This document shows, one piece after another, positions 11,963-24,800 of a stretch of 64,000 bases of DNA (positions within the stretch are counted from its first letter, which is position 1; every line of letters starts with the position of its first letter). The position numbers were made by a program, and so were the translations under genes. The DNA is taken from assembly GCF_000208865.1 (NCBI RefSeq), contig NC_018397.1, forward strand, positions 5,919,748 through 5,983,747, in the 5' to 3' direction. The notes under the pieces were generated by a model. The model was not told the origin of the DNA. It did not search any database and saw only the letters and a program-made list of their open reading frames with translations. Source of the DNA: Neospora caninum Liverpool (lineage: Eukaryota; Apicomplexa; Conoidasida; Eucoccidiorida; Sarcocystidae).

Positions 11963-14761
11963 TCACTCCAGTTTCTCGGAATCCACTCTAGCGTCACTTA
12001 AGGCGCTCCAGACCTGGGCACGGGAACCGTTTTCCAGGTAGCCTTTCTTCCGTCCACGTACGTTAGGTTTGATGCCATCCCCCTTTCGTGTCCTCGGGTT
12101 CCCTTGAGATGTTTCCTCTTCGACCTTCGAAGGCGCTTCTCTTTGCCGATCGACTGGGTCCAGGTTGACGCGACGGTGCGCTCGGGCCACAGGCTGCGCC
12201 ACTTCCCCTTGCCTCCAGGGTCGAGTGTCTTCATCCTCTGGGAAGCGGGGCAGTCCTCTATAGAACGGCGCATCTTCAGCTCTGACCTGCGCCCCTTCCC
12301 GCCACGCGTGCTCTCTTCGGACAACTCCAACATTCTCGGGATGCGGGGCCCAAAAGGCATGCGCCGCCCGCTGCATCGCTTCCCTTTCCTGCGCCGCGTT
12401 GCGCACGAAACCAGAGCTGGGCCCCGATCTGAAACCAACGAGTTCGGGCGCCTCTTCGGGGTCATACGACTCCCGCTGTCCCTCAGGCCTGGCTTCTTCG
12501 TCCACCCGCCCCCACCGACTGAAGCGCCGGTCGGCAGAACGCGTCTCCGGCAAGCTCGCTGTCCCTTTCGAGGCGAACGGGCGCTCGGGTCTCTGTCCTG
12601 GACCAAAGGCGCCTTCTGTCAGAACGCCCACAGAGCCGTGGCCGTGGAATGCCGCGATGGACCCTCCGCGGGACGCACGCTTCAGCTCTGCAACAGGCAG
12701 GTGGCTGTCCTCTGAGAAAACCGGGGACCAGCGCTGCCACGAAACTTCCCCCATTCGGCCTTGCGCCTGGGCATGCGTTCTGTACGGTCGGCGCGCGTCT
12801 TGCGCGCCTGGCCCCTCTGCCATCGGCCGGCCTCGTGCATCCACAGGGCTTTGCCAGTCCGGGAGGAAGTCCTCTTCGCTGTCTTCCTCGACGGACTCCG
12901 GCCGCTCTCTTCCCCAACTGACTGCAGGCTCCACCTTCGCGGCGTGCACCACGCGTTCGCGTCCTTGTGGACGGATCTGCGGCACTTCAACTTCACCGCG
13001 TGAGGCAGCCACCCGCGTCGTTTTTAACGGAGAGAGACTCGCCCGTTCACCTCCTGCCCGTGGTTCGTGTGCAGACTCCCCGGTCGGTCTTCCATCCTGC
13101 GCTGGATCCCTTCGATTCCACGTCTGCCTTGAACGGCTGGCGTCAACCGCCTGATCCGTGGCCGCCACGCTCTGGACTCTCTTCTCAGAGGCTAGCGCCC
13201 CGTCCGTAGGACGACGCCTGACTCCTGCAGCATCTCGTATTTCCTCTTGCCTGTTCGCATCTGCCCCGGAGCTCGCCTGTTTGACCGAGACGCTGCCCAC
13301 AGTGTCCACGTGGTCTGTATCCGCCTCGCCTTGCTGGCTGCCTCCAGGCGCACCGCTTTGAGCCTCCGGCTTGTCGCGTTGCTCCACCAGCGGCGACTTC
13401 CGTTCCGGCGACTCCTCAGCAGGCGCGTTCTGCGGACTGGCCTTTCGCTCACTGGCTCTCGTCGACTCCACAGATCCACCTCGATTTACCGCACGCACCT
13501 CTGCGTCTTTGGCGTCCGAAGCAATACCCTTTTCAACCGGGACACTGCGTGCGGTGGAGAAGGCCCTCTCGGAAGCGGGAGCAGTGGCGGCGACATCGGG
13601 TTTCGGCGTCGCGGTTTGGGTGTCTTGCGACTGACTCAAAGCGGGAGGCGGCGGAGAATCCGTATCTGCACGGGTTTGCGGAGGGCCGTTGCCCCTGTCA
13701 GACGACTTCTTCGTCTCTTCTGCGGTTCCTGGCGTCCCGCCCGTTTCGTCTTGGGAAACGGAAGGCTCTTGCGACAGCGGCGGAGGCGACGAACTCGAAG
13801 TTGCGCCATCCCTCGAAGGAGCGGGTCTGGCCGCTTCCTCCCCGGTCGAAACCGGAGCAGCAGGCTCGGGTTTGATCGCTGAACTTTTGTGGACGGTCGG
13901 AACCGTTTCCTTCATGCGCTCTCCATGGTTCTGAGAGCCGCGTTCACCCTCGGATTCGCCACTTGCCGCCGCACTCGCGGCTGCCGACCCGTGGGGACTG
14001 GCTCCAGGCGTCGGTTCCTGATCCACCAGGACATGCACGTCTCCGGACTGCGGAGATCCGGCCGGGACTGCCGCCCACCGCCAGAGGACGACCAGCCAAA
14101 GAGCGAGAAGCAGCAGCAAGATAAGGACGACGAACCGGCCCTGCATTCCACACACAACACAGACACGCGGCGACGACGTTCACGCATCGCTCCTCTGGAA
14201 CCGGAAACCGAGGACGCCTTCCCCGAGAGGAGAGAGGCGGCCTGCAGCTCTGCGTGTGTGCGCCGACGACGCTCAAGCTCCCCCGGCCCACGGTGTGTAG
14301 CCTCAAACGTGTGCGCCGCCACGCAGTGCGCTCGCCAGAGAGGACAGCCGTCAGGAAGGGCGGGAATCGTGCGCGGACACGCCTCGTCGCGTACGCCCCT
14401 GCGACTCTGAGATGCACACCCTACCTATGCCTGCATCCGTAGTGGCTGCGGTGAGAGTCGGAAGCAAAAACAGGCGCGTTCCGCTCGACAAAAACGCGAC
14501 TGCCGGGGCCGCTGCCGTTCCCCTGTTATCCACGCGCGCGCGGTTCGAGGGCGCAGGAGCACTTACGATTCGGCTCAGTCGCCGCCGTCGCTTCCCCTTC
14601 TTCCGCGAGGTCGCGTGTCCGCTCCGAGAGTTGCCCAGTTTGTGTTGGCCGTCAGAGCTCGACCGGCTGTAGCGCGGCAGCTCGCCGCTCGGGCTCGAGG
14701 CGCCTCCGCCTCGGCTGTAGAGAGGGAGAGAGTTGGGACGCCATACGCCGCCGGTTACCAT
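11963..14761 (-). CDS. Signal-anchored or secreted, largely disordered hypothetical protein
   Basis: Two models are possible. In the spliced model exon 1 (14761-14567) starts at the first ATG of its frame, ends at a GTAAGT donor, and joins in phase at a TGCAG acceptor to exon 2 (14140-11963), giving about 790 residues. Its N-terminus is about 65 residues, ends in a polybasic KKGKRRRRLSRI, and is followed by a single strongly hydrophobic helix (GRFVVLILLLLLALWLVVLW), a type II signal-anchor layout. In the unspliced model an ATG at 14146 gives MQGRFVVLILLLLL at the very N-terminus, a cleavable signal peptide. The remaining 700 residues have no recognisable domain. They are rich in Ser, Pro, Glu, Arg and Ala, and Trp/Arg-containing segments appear toward the C-terminus. 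Such proteins are common among coccidian secretory-pathway cargo. I did not see a clear RRLxE-type export cleavage motif. Function unknown. Confidence 0.6.
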
Positions 14762-17289
14762 TTGAGTGGAAGCAGCTCGAGACGTGTGTGGGGAAAGGCA
14801 AGAGTGCGTGGGAAGCCGCTCCAGGCGGAAGAGCGCTAGCAAGGCCGGGAACCGTGCGCGGAACAGCTCGCCGACACGAGAGAGTTGACCGGCCCCGGTT
14901 TTGGTACCACTCCTACCGGGGCGCGTCCGCGTCACTTGGCTTACGGCATCCACGCGTCTCACGCACAGAAGAGACGCGGCCTCGGCCACGGAGGCAGTTT
15001 CTTTCGCGCGGCAACTCACGAAGGGCTCTGCCACGATCCGAGGGCGTCGCCGGGAAACCGCGAAAAAACGCCGGCATATCCGAGTCACGTCCAGCACGGA
15101 ATTGCTGATTTGTGGACAGGAGCCAGAGAAGCGATTAGGCTGCCAGAGATCTTACACGAAGCAGGTGTATGCTTGCTGCCAGTCGATCCTGAAACAGAAA
15201 TACACGGGGCACAAGTTGAAGCGGTTCTTTCCGCGGGCTGTAGACAGGAAACAGTGAGGCATCGATAAAGAGATTCTCTGACAGGAGAAACACGCGATCA
15301 ACGCACGTGTCGTCTGCAAAAAAGCTGACAAAGGGAAAAGGTGGAAGGCAACAGCTGCCGAAGCGACATTCGAAACGCCGGGGAAATGGTCACTTCAGAT
15401 GAGACAGCGCACTTCCCGTAGGGCTGCATGCGCATGTGTGTGCTGTTCGCCAGCAGCGGCGCAAGTTTTTCGAGTCGAGAAGACAAAACATGTCAAGGCG
15501 CTGCATGTTGGGAAAACCTCGCTGCTCGAGTTCCCCATCCCTTCCGCTTCAACCTCGATATCGTGATAGACGAAAGAGCGTTGGAAGATTCAAGCAGTAC
15601 GAGAGTTGCGCGTCATTCGAAGACCTCAGAAGGCAAACTCAGGCAGGGACTGTCGCTCCTCGGCCAAGCAGCCGACGGCGTTTTCACTTTTTGACGCGAA
15701 AGGGCCTTTCGCCTCTTCCACGTAACGGGTTCAGGCGAAGTCTCTTCTAGCAGCCACCGCCTCACAGTCTAGATCCTGGTCGTGAATGACCAGTTGAAAG
15801 GCGGGAAGAAAACTCCCCGAGGTGCGGCGCGTGTCCTCTGTTCAGTGCGGCTCGCCGTCAATTTTCATGGGCGAAAGCTTTCTTTTTTGAAGGCCCACAC
15901 CGGTGAGGATACGGAACGTAACAAACCTCCAGGCAAAGAACTCGATATTCTGTTCTCATTCCCCGCGGTAAACACAATTAACGAATGGCTAGACTGCCAC
16001 GAAAGGTGTCTGCCGCAGGAAACAGGCGACTAGAACAAACGGGGACGGGGCAACGCCGCAGAGGTTCGGCAAGGAAGATGCGCCTGCGACGCAGCAACCC
16101 TACCGTGGCGCCGACACTGGTTCCACGCGTCCTCTACGCAGTGCATGCGGCCCCAGTGGACTTGTATCAAGGATTCGCCTCCGTTTTCAGATCCGAGCGG
16201 GACGATTCCGTAGGTTCGACCCAGGTTTGGGGGGCTGCGCCGGGGATTCTGTGCCGGGACTTGGCGCTCTCCTGTCACGTAGACATCGCGCAGCCTGCGG
16301 AGAAGACGGTGTGTGCAGAGGGCCTGAAGCTTTTCCGCGTCAGAGACGTGCGCTCTCTGACTCGGCAAGCAAAGGCGGCGACCTTCCTTCAGATCCAGTG
16401 AAAGGTTTAGAGCAAGTCGCGCGCGGTTTCGCGCCCGCATGCGTGGTGTCCCGTCCAACACCTTGTGAACCTTTCCCTCCCTCCAGTGGAAGCATTTGCT
16501 AGGAAGTGTTAGCCAGTTGCCAGGGTCACACGGTGTGCTACGGTGAAGTAGTGAAGAGCTGGAGCTCGTTCCAACCTCCAGCGCACCGCGTCTAGGTGAT
16601 AGGAGTGGCCATGACCACAGAAGAACATGGAAAAAGGCTGCCGTTCGGAGGCCACTCCATTCAGGTTAAAAAGGAACCAGCGCTTGAAAAAGGAAAACCT
16701 CAGTACCGTCTACACACACCACGAGAAAGACGCGTTTCTTTCGAGGTGCCGCGAAAACGTTGACAATTTTGCCATCTGCACATGTTTCAGAGGCACACAG
16801 ACTACAGCTTTTTCAGGGAGCAGGGAGGGAAAACGGAGACATTCCTCGACTTACGGCTGTCGGCCACGGGAGGCCCTCACAGTCGCTTTTTCGACGTTCA
16901 GTTCGTACCAGTATCGGGCAAACGAGTCTTAGGGCTCTACAGAATGCAGCGTCACGCGGCAAGACTGTGCGTGCACGTGTGATCGAGGGAGCGCCGCGGC
17001 GAACTCTCTGAAAACGCTCTGTCCAGTGTTTCCTTCTGAGCCAAGAAGGGTTGGCGCACGCATCCGTTTTGACGGGCCACCCCTAACTAACTGCCATGTT
17101 GCCTGGCACTTCCGCTCAGGCGCGGCGATGGCGGCCCCGCTAGCGCGACGAGAATCGCCTACACCCCTCAGCCGCGTACGCCCGAGCTCCCCCCCCCCCT
17201 CCGCGCCCGCAAAGACTCACGGATCGTCCGGTCCACGCTCCCTCCAAGACGAGCTATAAAGCCTCGTGTCTTTCTCCCTGTGAAAGGAC
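14762..17289. other. Intergenic region, 2.5 kb
   Basis: Upstream of the signal-anchored protein gene; it should carry that gene's promoter. Opposite-strand open frames at 15985-16401 (+) and 16030-16461 (-) overlap each other, have no recognised domain and cannot both be real. I see no repeat or RNA gene. Confidence 0.5.
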
Positions 17290-17333
17290 ACAGCATGCGC
17301 GATGCGCTGCATGCAGCGCATCGCGCATGCTGT
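17290..17333. repeat. Perfect 44 bp palindrome centred on TGCATGCA
   Basis: The 22 bases 17290-17311 are the exact reverse complement of 17312-17333, with no loop. The centre reads CTGCATGCAG, and GCATGC occurs three times (centre and both arms). The next flanking bases do not pair, so the ends are sharp. Confidence 0.95.
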
Positions 17334-18056
17334 CTTCTGGCTCTTTGGGGTGTATTCGCAGGTGGCCAGGAACCCTGCAGGCGAGTGTTTCGGGTTCTGT
17401 CCGCGTTCTACGGTGAAGTTTCGGCGGGTGCTTGGCTGGTCCCGTCAGGCTGATGTGCCGAGGAACCTACCGCCGACTCCGACTCTGCTGCGACCGGATG
17501 CGAAGGGCCATCGGACGCACCGCTCTTGTCTGGGCCTTCCTGAAGATCAACGCACGGCCCACGCAGATTCTAGTTCCACTGCTGTTCCACTGTGGCGCTT
17601 AGAGGCAATCGTTCAGCGGTTTGCCCTGTCGTCGAGCCACACAGATTGAAGATGGCAGCTTCGCCCACGCGTGTGCGGACACGGGACCGAGAAGGCGACG
17701 GGTCGTCTTTTTTTCTCGGGCGAGATTGTCCCTCAGCATGCAGTTTCGAAACACACCATCGACGCAAAGCCACCTGGCAAAAGCGCAGTCTGTGGACGGA
17801 AGTGCGCCAACCAGCAAGTTGCTGCTGCCCTGCGAAAAGTTGACGAAGTCTACGTTGTCCACGAAATCTGTTTGGAAGAAGAGACTTGCGACAGGACTCC
17901 GGTGAGTACACAATATACAGACCCAGCAGTAGCGGTTCTTGTGAAGGGCTCAGGAATAACTTGCACAGAGAGAGTCAACGCGACAGCGGCCAGAAAGCGT
18001 CGCCTCTTGGTGCGCTGTCTACTCTGGGGAGTTTTGAGAGGGCGAAGTGTGCTTAC

Positions 18057-18749
18057 TTGTCGCGAAGCGTACATGATAGCAGTTGAGAGGACTGGAAGAC
18101 TCGGGAGTCGTACCCCGACGACGCGGAACGAGCCTGTCGTGGCGGCGAAGATACCAAGGGGGTGCGGGAAGAATGTGAAGTTCCCAGGGGCTCGCGGTTG
18201 CCATCGTTTCTGTTCCCCAGACTGTCTGTTGGAGACTGCCGTCATCCGTTCCTTCAACGACCGACACACTTCGTCCGCTTCCTCCTGAGACAAGTTCACA
18301 AGTTGCTCCGCGAGCAGCCTGACCTTTGGGGAGTACTGCCGCCGCGGACGCGCATTCTTCCTCTGCGGATCTTCAGCAGAGGTTTGCATGAAGCGCGGAC
18401 GAGAGAAATGGAGAGGCGACTGGACGGACGCGAACGAACGGTCTTTTTCTACAGAGCAGGCCATGGCGGAGGTCGAGGCGCAGGAGGCAGCCCGGCCGCT
18501 GGGCTCGCGAGCGCGGTTTGCGTTCCTGACCGCTCTGAGCCCACTGGGAGCCATGCCGTTTGTCCCTTGCAACTGTCTTCTTCGCTGACAAGTTCCTTTC
18601 ACACCCGCGGGGAGGGTTTGGGGCGGTCTCCTCGCCCCGTGGTGTCTGAACAGCTGGCCATTGCAGAGCCCAATCTGGAAGGGTGCACGGCTTCCCGGTG
18701 CACAGGAAGGTTGGCAGATGCAAACGACGTTGCGGAGAGTCGAACTCAT
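18057..18749 (-). CDS. Candidate mitochondrial bL12-like ribosomal protein, N-terminal part
   Basis: The open frame starts at an ATG (18749; another in-frame ATG at 18554 is also possible). After a basic, Ser/Ala-rich leader comes YSPKVRLLAEQLVNLSQEEA followed by DEVCRSLKERM. This follows the pattern of the bL12 (L7/L12) N-terminal dimerisation helices as in mitochondrial L12, where YxPKIxxLxxxIxxLTLLE precedes a second helix. A GTAAGC donor lies at 18056-18051, in phase after a CAA codon. I could not find the bL12 C-terminal domain (GLGLKEAK-type) downstream. Open minus-strand frames at 17900-17413 may be later exons, but the phases were not resolved. The gene could equally be a different protein with a short helical hairpin. 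Confidence 0.35.
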
Positions 18750-18828
18750 GGTACGGACTTAGTCAAACGGTTTCCCCTGAGGCCGCTGCCCCAGCTGCGC
18801 CCGCGTGTGGCGGGACCACGGATTTTTT

Positions 18829-18843
18829 GGGGGGGGGGGGGGG
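18829..18843 (+). repeat. Poly-G run (15 G) after six T
   Basis: A T6G15 run about 80 bases upstream of the first ATG of the bL12-like candidate. Its length may vary between isolates or be a base-calling problem. Confidence 0.85.
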
Positions 18844-21800
18844 CTAGTGTGTCTCGCAGACAGTGACGGCAGGCAGGAAAATTAAGAAACCCGAGAGGAA
18901 ACCTCTGCCGAAGAAAGAGGCTGCACGAACTCCGACCCTAACTATGTTTCCTCTGGTGCAAACGCACGAAATCCACGATGCCGCCGTGTCATCCAAGCGC
19001 GTGGAAAATCCGCATCAAACGGATCAACTGGAGGGTTCCCAGTTCAGGAGAGTCGTGGCACTTACACCCTTCGAACGAGTTTGCAGCTCATGTTCACATG
19101 GCGAAATACCGAAAACAGCGCGCAGGTCTTTATCAATGCCAGGCACTCAGGTGATCGAACCACCGGCCACCGTTTCCGTCCACATATATGTCGACGTCAC
19201 AGGCGCGACCTCTGAAATCTGCATTCCGGGAACCAAACCGGAAGCTGAGAAGCCGCAGTACACACTTCTCTTGAGAAGGGAAAGGGACCGGCGACTGTAG
19301 ATACTCGGCAGAAGAAAAAAAAGCGGAAGTCGCCCCAAGCAAATAAATTACGCAATGACACAAGGGTGCTCTATCAGCGTTGGCAAGCGATCGCATGCAA
19401 TTCCCTGCCACGGGCAGCGGGCACAGTCGCGGAGGCCGCCCCTGCCAGGAGAGTCATTTGTCTAGGCTTCGCAAATCGTGCGAAATTGTGTCTTGGAACT
19501 CCAGTGCAAATCTGCGCACGACAGGCGCACGTTCTCCCGCTGCTTCCATGCCATCTTGCTAATCAGTGCGCAGTCGGTAAACCGAGAGGCATCGTCTGCT
19601 GCTGGGCACGTCTTTTGCAGTTCTCGTTTGAGCCCCAATCTAGACATGATGGCTGCGACACCCCTCTATGCCGCGTCGGCTGCGCACTGTGAATGCAGGC
19701 CCAGACGAATTCACTCGTGTAGCGTTCCAAGCTGTTGCTCCTATTCCACGACGCAGCTACTGGGTTCAAAATGGGATGTGCCAACCTCACAGTCGCATCT
19801 GCCGACGGTCACGCAGTTCTGGCTACGTATCTCACGTCTGACAAGGCACTTGTAGCGCATGGAACCGCAGCTCACGTGCAGCTAGTATCCCGGAAGGGGG
19901 ACGTTTGTCGTTGAACTGCATGAACGGAGAATCGGATGAGAAGTTGTGGTTATATGGGCTCGCTCTTTGGAATTCAGTGAAGCGACGCAACGCTGTCTGC
20001 CAGCCGCGCGACACTGCGCTGCCAAAGCGAGAATCCGCTTAACAGAGTATGCCTGTATTGCAGCAGAGAGAACGCGCCTTCCAAAAGCTAAGGTCTCAGT
20101 TTTTCCGCCTGTAGCAGCGGCTCCAACGTTTGATGCGGTTCCACACATACCAAGCCATGAACACAGACCGATTTGCGATACAACCTGGACGGATTGGACT
20201 TCGTCCTCGCGCCTGAGACCACTCGAGTTGACTTCACACGTCTCGCCTCGAGATGGGCCAAGACATATCTGTTTGACAGTGCTGGCAATACCCACTGGAG
20301 ACCAGCGGTCTAAGGCGAGAGCGGGGCGAGGCAAAGACGAATCGAGAAACCGCAGGACCTGTGGTCCACCGTGGCGCTGAAACATTAGTCAGTGATACGC
20401 GAACAGATGAAACCAAAAAGAGTGAAAAGGAGAGGCGCCAACGGATACCCACGCGGCGCACTGCGACTGGCGGAAACCACAGCGTAGCCTGAGACGCTTG
20501 AAAGCTTTCTGCAGGCAGAACAGAACCCAGAGGACGAAACCAGACAGGTCGAATATGCAGGGTGGCAAAACCGCGACGGCTAAGGTTATGTTTCACCGCG
20601 GTCCTGCATGCTTTGGATCGGGCCAACATAGTTTATGAAAAAAATCTACAATGACGGGACGTGGAGGAAGCACTGGCGGAGACCCCCGCCGCCGCCCAGC
20701 GGGTGTTCCTTTTCTGTGTCCAGTTGTCCCCCTTGTCGGGCCACCGCAAATTCCGTTTCGGGATAAGAAATTGGTAAGCATGGTGGCACTGAAGATACCG
20801 TTTTCGGCTTTGCTGACGAAACCCGGGTGTTTCACAACTACGTGGTGACTCAGTGTTCTGACGTCTCTTAGAACGCGCCCAGGAGTGACCACAGGCTTCG
20901 CTTGTGTGGCACGCAGAAATTAGCTCCGGGGCAGATTGAAAGAGCAGGGCGCCTGGTTTGTGAAACGCATTGCGTCGCAGTTCAATCTACAACCGGTTGC
21001 ACGACAAACGGAGCAGATACGTAACCCACGTCGACGCCCGCGTATTCAGACGAAGCAGCGACTCGTCGGGGCAGTATGGAGGGAAGAGGCATATTCCGTT
21101 CACAGATCCTGTCTCGGTCTGTGCTACGCATACGAAGCAGTGCTCACAGCAAATTGACTTCCATTCCGTCAGCCGCGACAGTTTTTTGTTTTCGAACAAG
21201 CTTCAGGTGTCACCACAGCCGCTGTCTGCGCACTGCAAGAGCGCGCCTTCTCGGTTGCATCTTTCTCAAGTGGAGCAACATGGAAGCTTGACACGTGGGA
21301 CCAGAACTATGCCTTTCCGCCTTACATGCACTCTGTTGGTGGGTATGATACGTTCAGAGCTGCAACGGCCCTTTGACAATCCGCAGTTCGCCTCGTTACC
21401 CAATCGTACACCTGAGGTTGGCAGAGTCTGGTCATTTCGTTCAACCCGTCCCAGGAGCCATCGTTTGCAAGCCAAATCTCTCGTGAATACCTTCTGCGGT
21501 AATTCAAGGCATCTATCAGCAGGTAGTTCGCTATGCAGAACTGAGCCTCCCACTGAAGTATACAGGCGTCCGATATCTGGCTGCCATGTGCAGTTCGGTC
21601 AAGGCATCCCCACGACAGATCATTGAATACGCCAGTGCCCGCGAGTTGAAGCCATTTTTCCAGCTGCGCTTCTTGAGCCGCCCGGAGATCGGCCGATTTT
21701 ATAGCAGAGGCTAGGGGACTGCTGGCTGAACGCGTAGCTCTCAACTGCGATGATTGAGTTGTCGGACGATCCGTTGTCCTGCGTACACCAGTCAGATTGG

Positions 21801-24800
21801 AATGTCGATGGAGGGCCTGCTGCCTTGGCGTGCGAAAGCGGTGGTCTGTTGCGGTCCGTTCCGCCGAGTCGGCTTCCAGGAAAGGAACGAATGAGGAAGA
21901 AGAACGAAGAGACACTGGATCCGCCTTTTGCCCGTCAATCTGCATTTCTCGATGCGCTGCATTTGCTGTTCACAGATACACAAGCAATGCACCAGCACAG
22001 CGAGCGACAAGTGGTATCTTGGCAGTGCGATTGCCTCTGCTGATATGTGTCTGTCTGCCGACGGAGAGCAACGAGTAGCGATCCCCCTCCTGTCGACTGG
22101 TCTAATAGAGTTCCAATGTGAAAAGTTTTAGATTAAATGTATTACATTTTTTCGGGGTGTGTGCATGTTCTGGAAAGCGTGCGACTCGCCCTTTCAGCAA
22201 GAATTTTGTCGGCGGTTCGGCAGTTTCATTTGAAAAAAACAGAGTAGCGACAGCCTCTACTGCTACGCCACAGGTGAAACGAGTATACACTCTCGGGGGA
22301 CCCATTACCGGTTGTCTCTGCTTCGCGGATGCAACTCGCTCTGTGCATCCAGATATAGTGGAGGCCGATGAGGAGGTGAATGCAGAGTCTCCGGCAGGCC
22401 ATGGTGGCGTAGATTCAGGACTTTCAAAACGGCATCGCCTCACAAAAGGCAGCCCCCATACCGCGACTTGGTTGTGCGTGGAAGTCAAACGCGGTGTACA
22501 CCTGCCGCGACTCGCAGCAGGCCTCTTAATAACCTGTCAAGTCAGCCTCCGAGTACGGGAACGGATCGATTCCCTTGGTGGAGAAAAGCAGAGGAGAAGC
22601 GTGCTAACGCGACAGCAGAGAGCCGTCAAAGTGGCATACCCCGAAGGGAACCAAATGGGCACCGCCGATTTGTTCGACAGTGAGTGATGCGCGCCCCGGG
22701 TTTCGATTCAAGGGCTTTGGCTATTTAAGCCCCACCGTCTGAGAACGGAACACGAAAAGCACGTAAACACCGACGAGCGCAGTCGCTGTCGGCCCCTCAC
22801 CTCCCCACCATTGGCTCTTGTTCGACGTTGCCTCACGCCTCATCTCTCTTCACACTGTGCTCTTGTGTCACTTGTACCAACGAAGAAAAACGGCCTTCCC
22901 GTTAACGCTGCTATTCCCGTAAAGTACGGCTGTGACTCTGCGGACTATGCGTTCCTATGAGGTAAACCCCCCAGGTTCCCACGAGCCAGTGCCTCCAGAC
23001 AGTGGGGCTGGTTTCTGCCTGGCCACTCTTCGAGCAGAAAAGGCAGCAGCCAGTGTTTACAAATCGGCGGTGTTGCGTTAGCCTGCCGATGCAGAGGACG
23101 TCTCGCAGTTGAACCAAGCACACCCATTCGCACCTTCTGAAGCCGTACATCCTTCGACGAGAAATTACCGTTGAGATTTCTTCCGAAGTGCGTTCATCGC
23201 TCGTTTACTGGAAAAAAAAGTCGGATACGCACTGCTGAGATGAGCGAAGGCACTCGATCTGGGGATACTACGCATGGTATATTGAGGGGCCCGTGCCAGT
23301 CGAATCCTACACCTGGGAGAAGCGGTTGTCTCGTGAAATGCAAACAGTGCGTTGCTCGTGAAAGCAACCCTCAGCACAATACGCGAATGCGCCCTATGCA
23401 GTTAAAGCATTACAGCAGAGATACACGCTTTTTTCCGATGCTGGATTTCCTATGAATTAAGCTCTTGAGCCACGGGCCGAAGGGGATTTTACGCACGCAG
23501 CTACTTTCGTCGGTGCATGCTACTGGTTTCTCCAGTTCTGTGCGTGTTGTGTTCACTTCATGATTTACAGTTTATGACATCCAGTAACGTTCCCTCAACG
23601 AGTGCATATACCGCCTGAGTGCATGAAGGCGGTTTTCTTTTTCCTTAAGCCCTAACGAATTACTGGAGCTTATTGCTTTTACCCCAGGGTGCCGTGTATG
23701 GCATGACCGGCCGCTACTTTCGACAATCTGCTCTGTTGTACACTGTTCCTGCGTGAGAGACGGTATCATCTGCATGATGGGCAGGCGTGCAACCAACTGG
23801 AACACCTTTGCTGCTCGCTGCTTTAGCGAATTAGTCGCGCACTGTAGTTTTCGTAATTAGGCTACCCGAACGTTCTCGTTCTAACGGGCAACGGGAAGAC
23901 GACTAACACAGCGGACATCATTTGGAAAGGCAGGCCGCAACTTTGGGTCCACAGCGACGAAGACCGACGAAAACGTAGTTAACTGACATAAGACAAGAGA
24001 TTCAGCCGCACGACGTTCAAGATTTGCAGTAGAACCGTTTATATGTTACCAGACGGACCGCTTGAGGCTAGGCAGCCCTCGTCAAGACATGTAGCTGAAG
24101 CCGCACAGCACACGGTGTTCTGTCGCATCAGCCAAGGCATGAGCTTGAGAAAGGCAGGAAGAAAGGTGGGACACTGGAAACAGCCGGATAAATTTCGACC
24201 GCTTCAGGTTGCAACGTCGGCTGCGCGCCAGCTGCAATGCGAAATGTTGACTCTGTGAGGGCAACACTGCGACCTCAGCCGAGCAGTGAGAGATCAGAAC
24301 ACTGGAGAGACAGAGAGGCACGAGAGCTAGAGAGCAGCACTGACGTGCTGTCAGAGATTTTCGGTACATGACAAACCGAACGATACTTCAACCAGAACGG
24401 CAAAGGGACACGGCGGATCCACAACCCTTTTCCACACCCCTTTAGGACATCCACACTAGTCAAATGTGCAGCGATGACATCTTGTAGGTTGTATGATTTG
24501 AAATGTATGCCATCAGTCAGCGTCGGCCTAACAACGAAAACGGACAGGAGCCCTTCTCCACTCGGATTAAGAGCTTGCCGCCGCGCCTCAGTTTCCCCAG
24601 AGCAATGTGCATGGACGTGCTACATGTCCTTTGGCACTGTGTGTCTCTGAAGGCTAGGCCTCTGAGAGGCAAGGAGGCTCACTTAAAGGTGGTAGCCGGC
24701 TACAACCTCCTCAACTACGACAGAAACGCCCGGCAAGAACGGTACATGGCACGCACCCAACCGTCTTTGCTTTTGCCACGCAACAGCTGTCGAAAACCTG

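Noticed and set aside
22118..22687. 189-codon plus-strand frame
   Set aside because: No domain, no signal peptide and no supporting neighbours.
23260..23330. tRNA-like TCGAATCC string
   Set aside because: No cloverleaf stems could be drawn around it.
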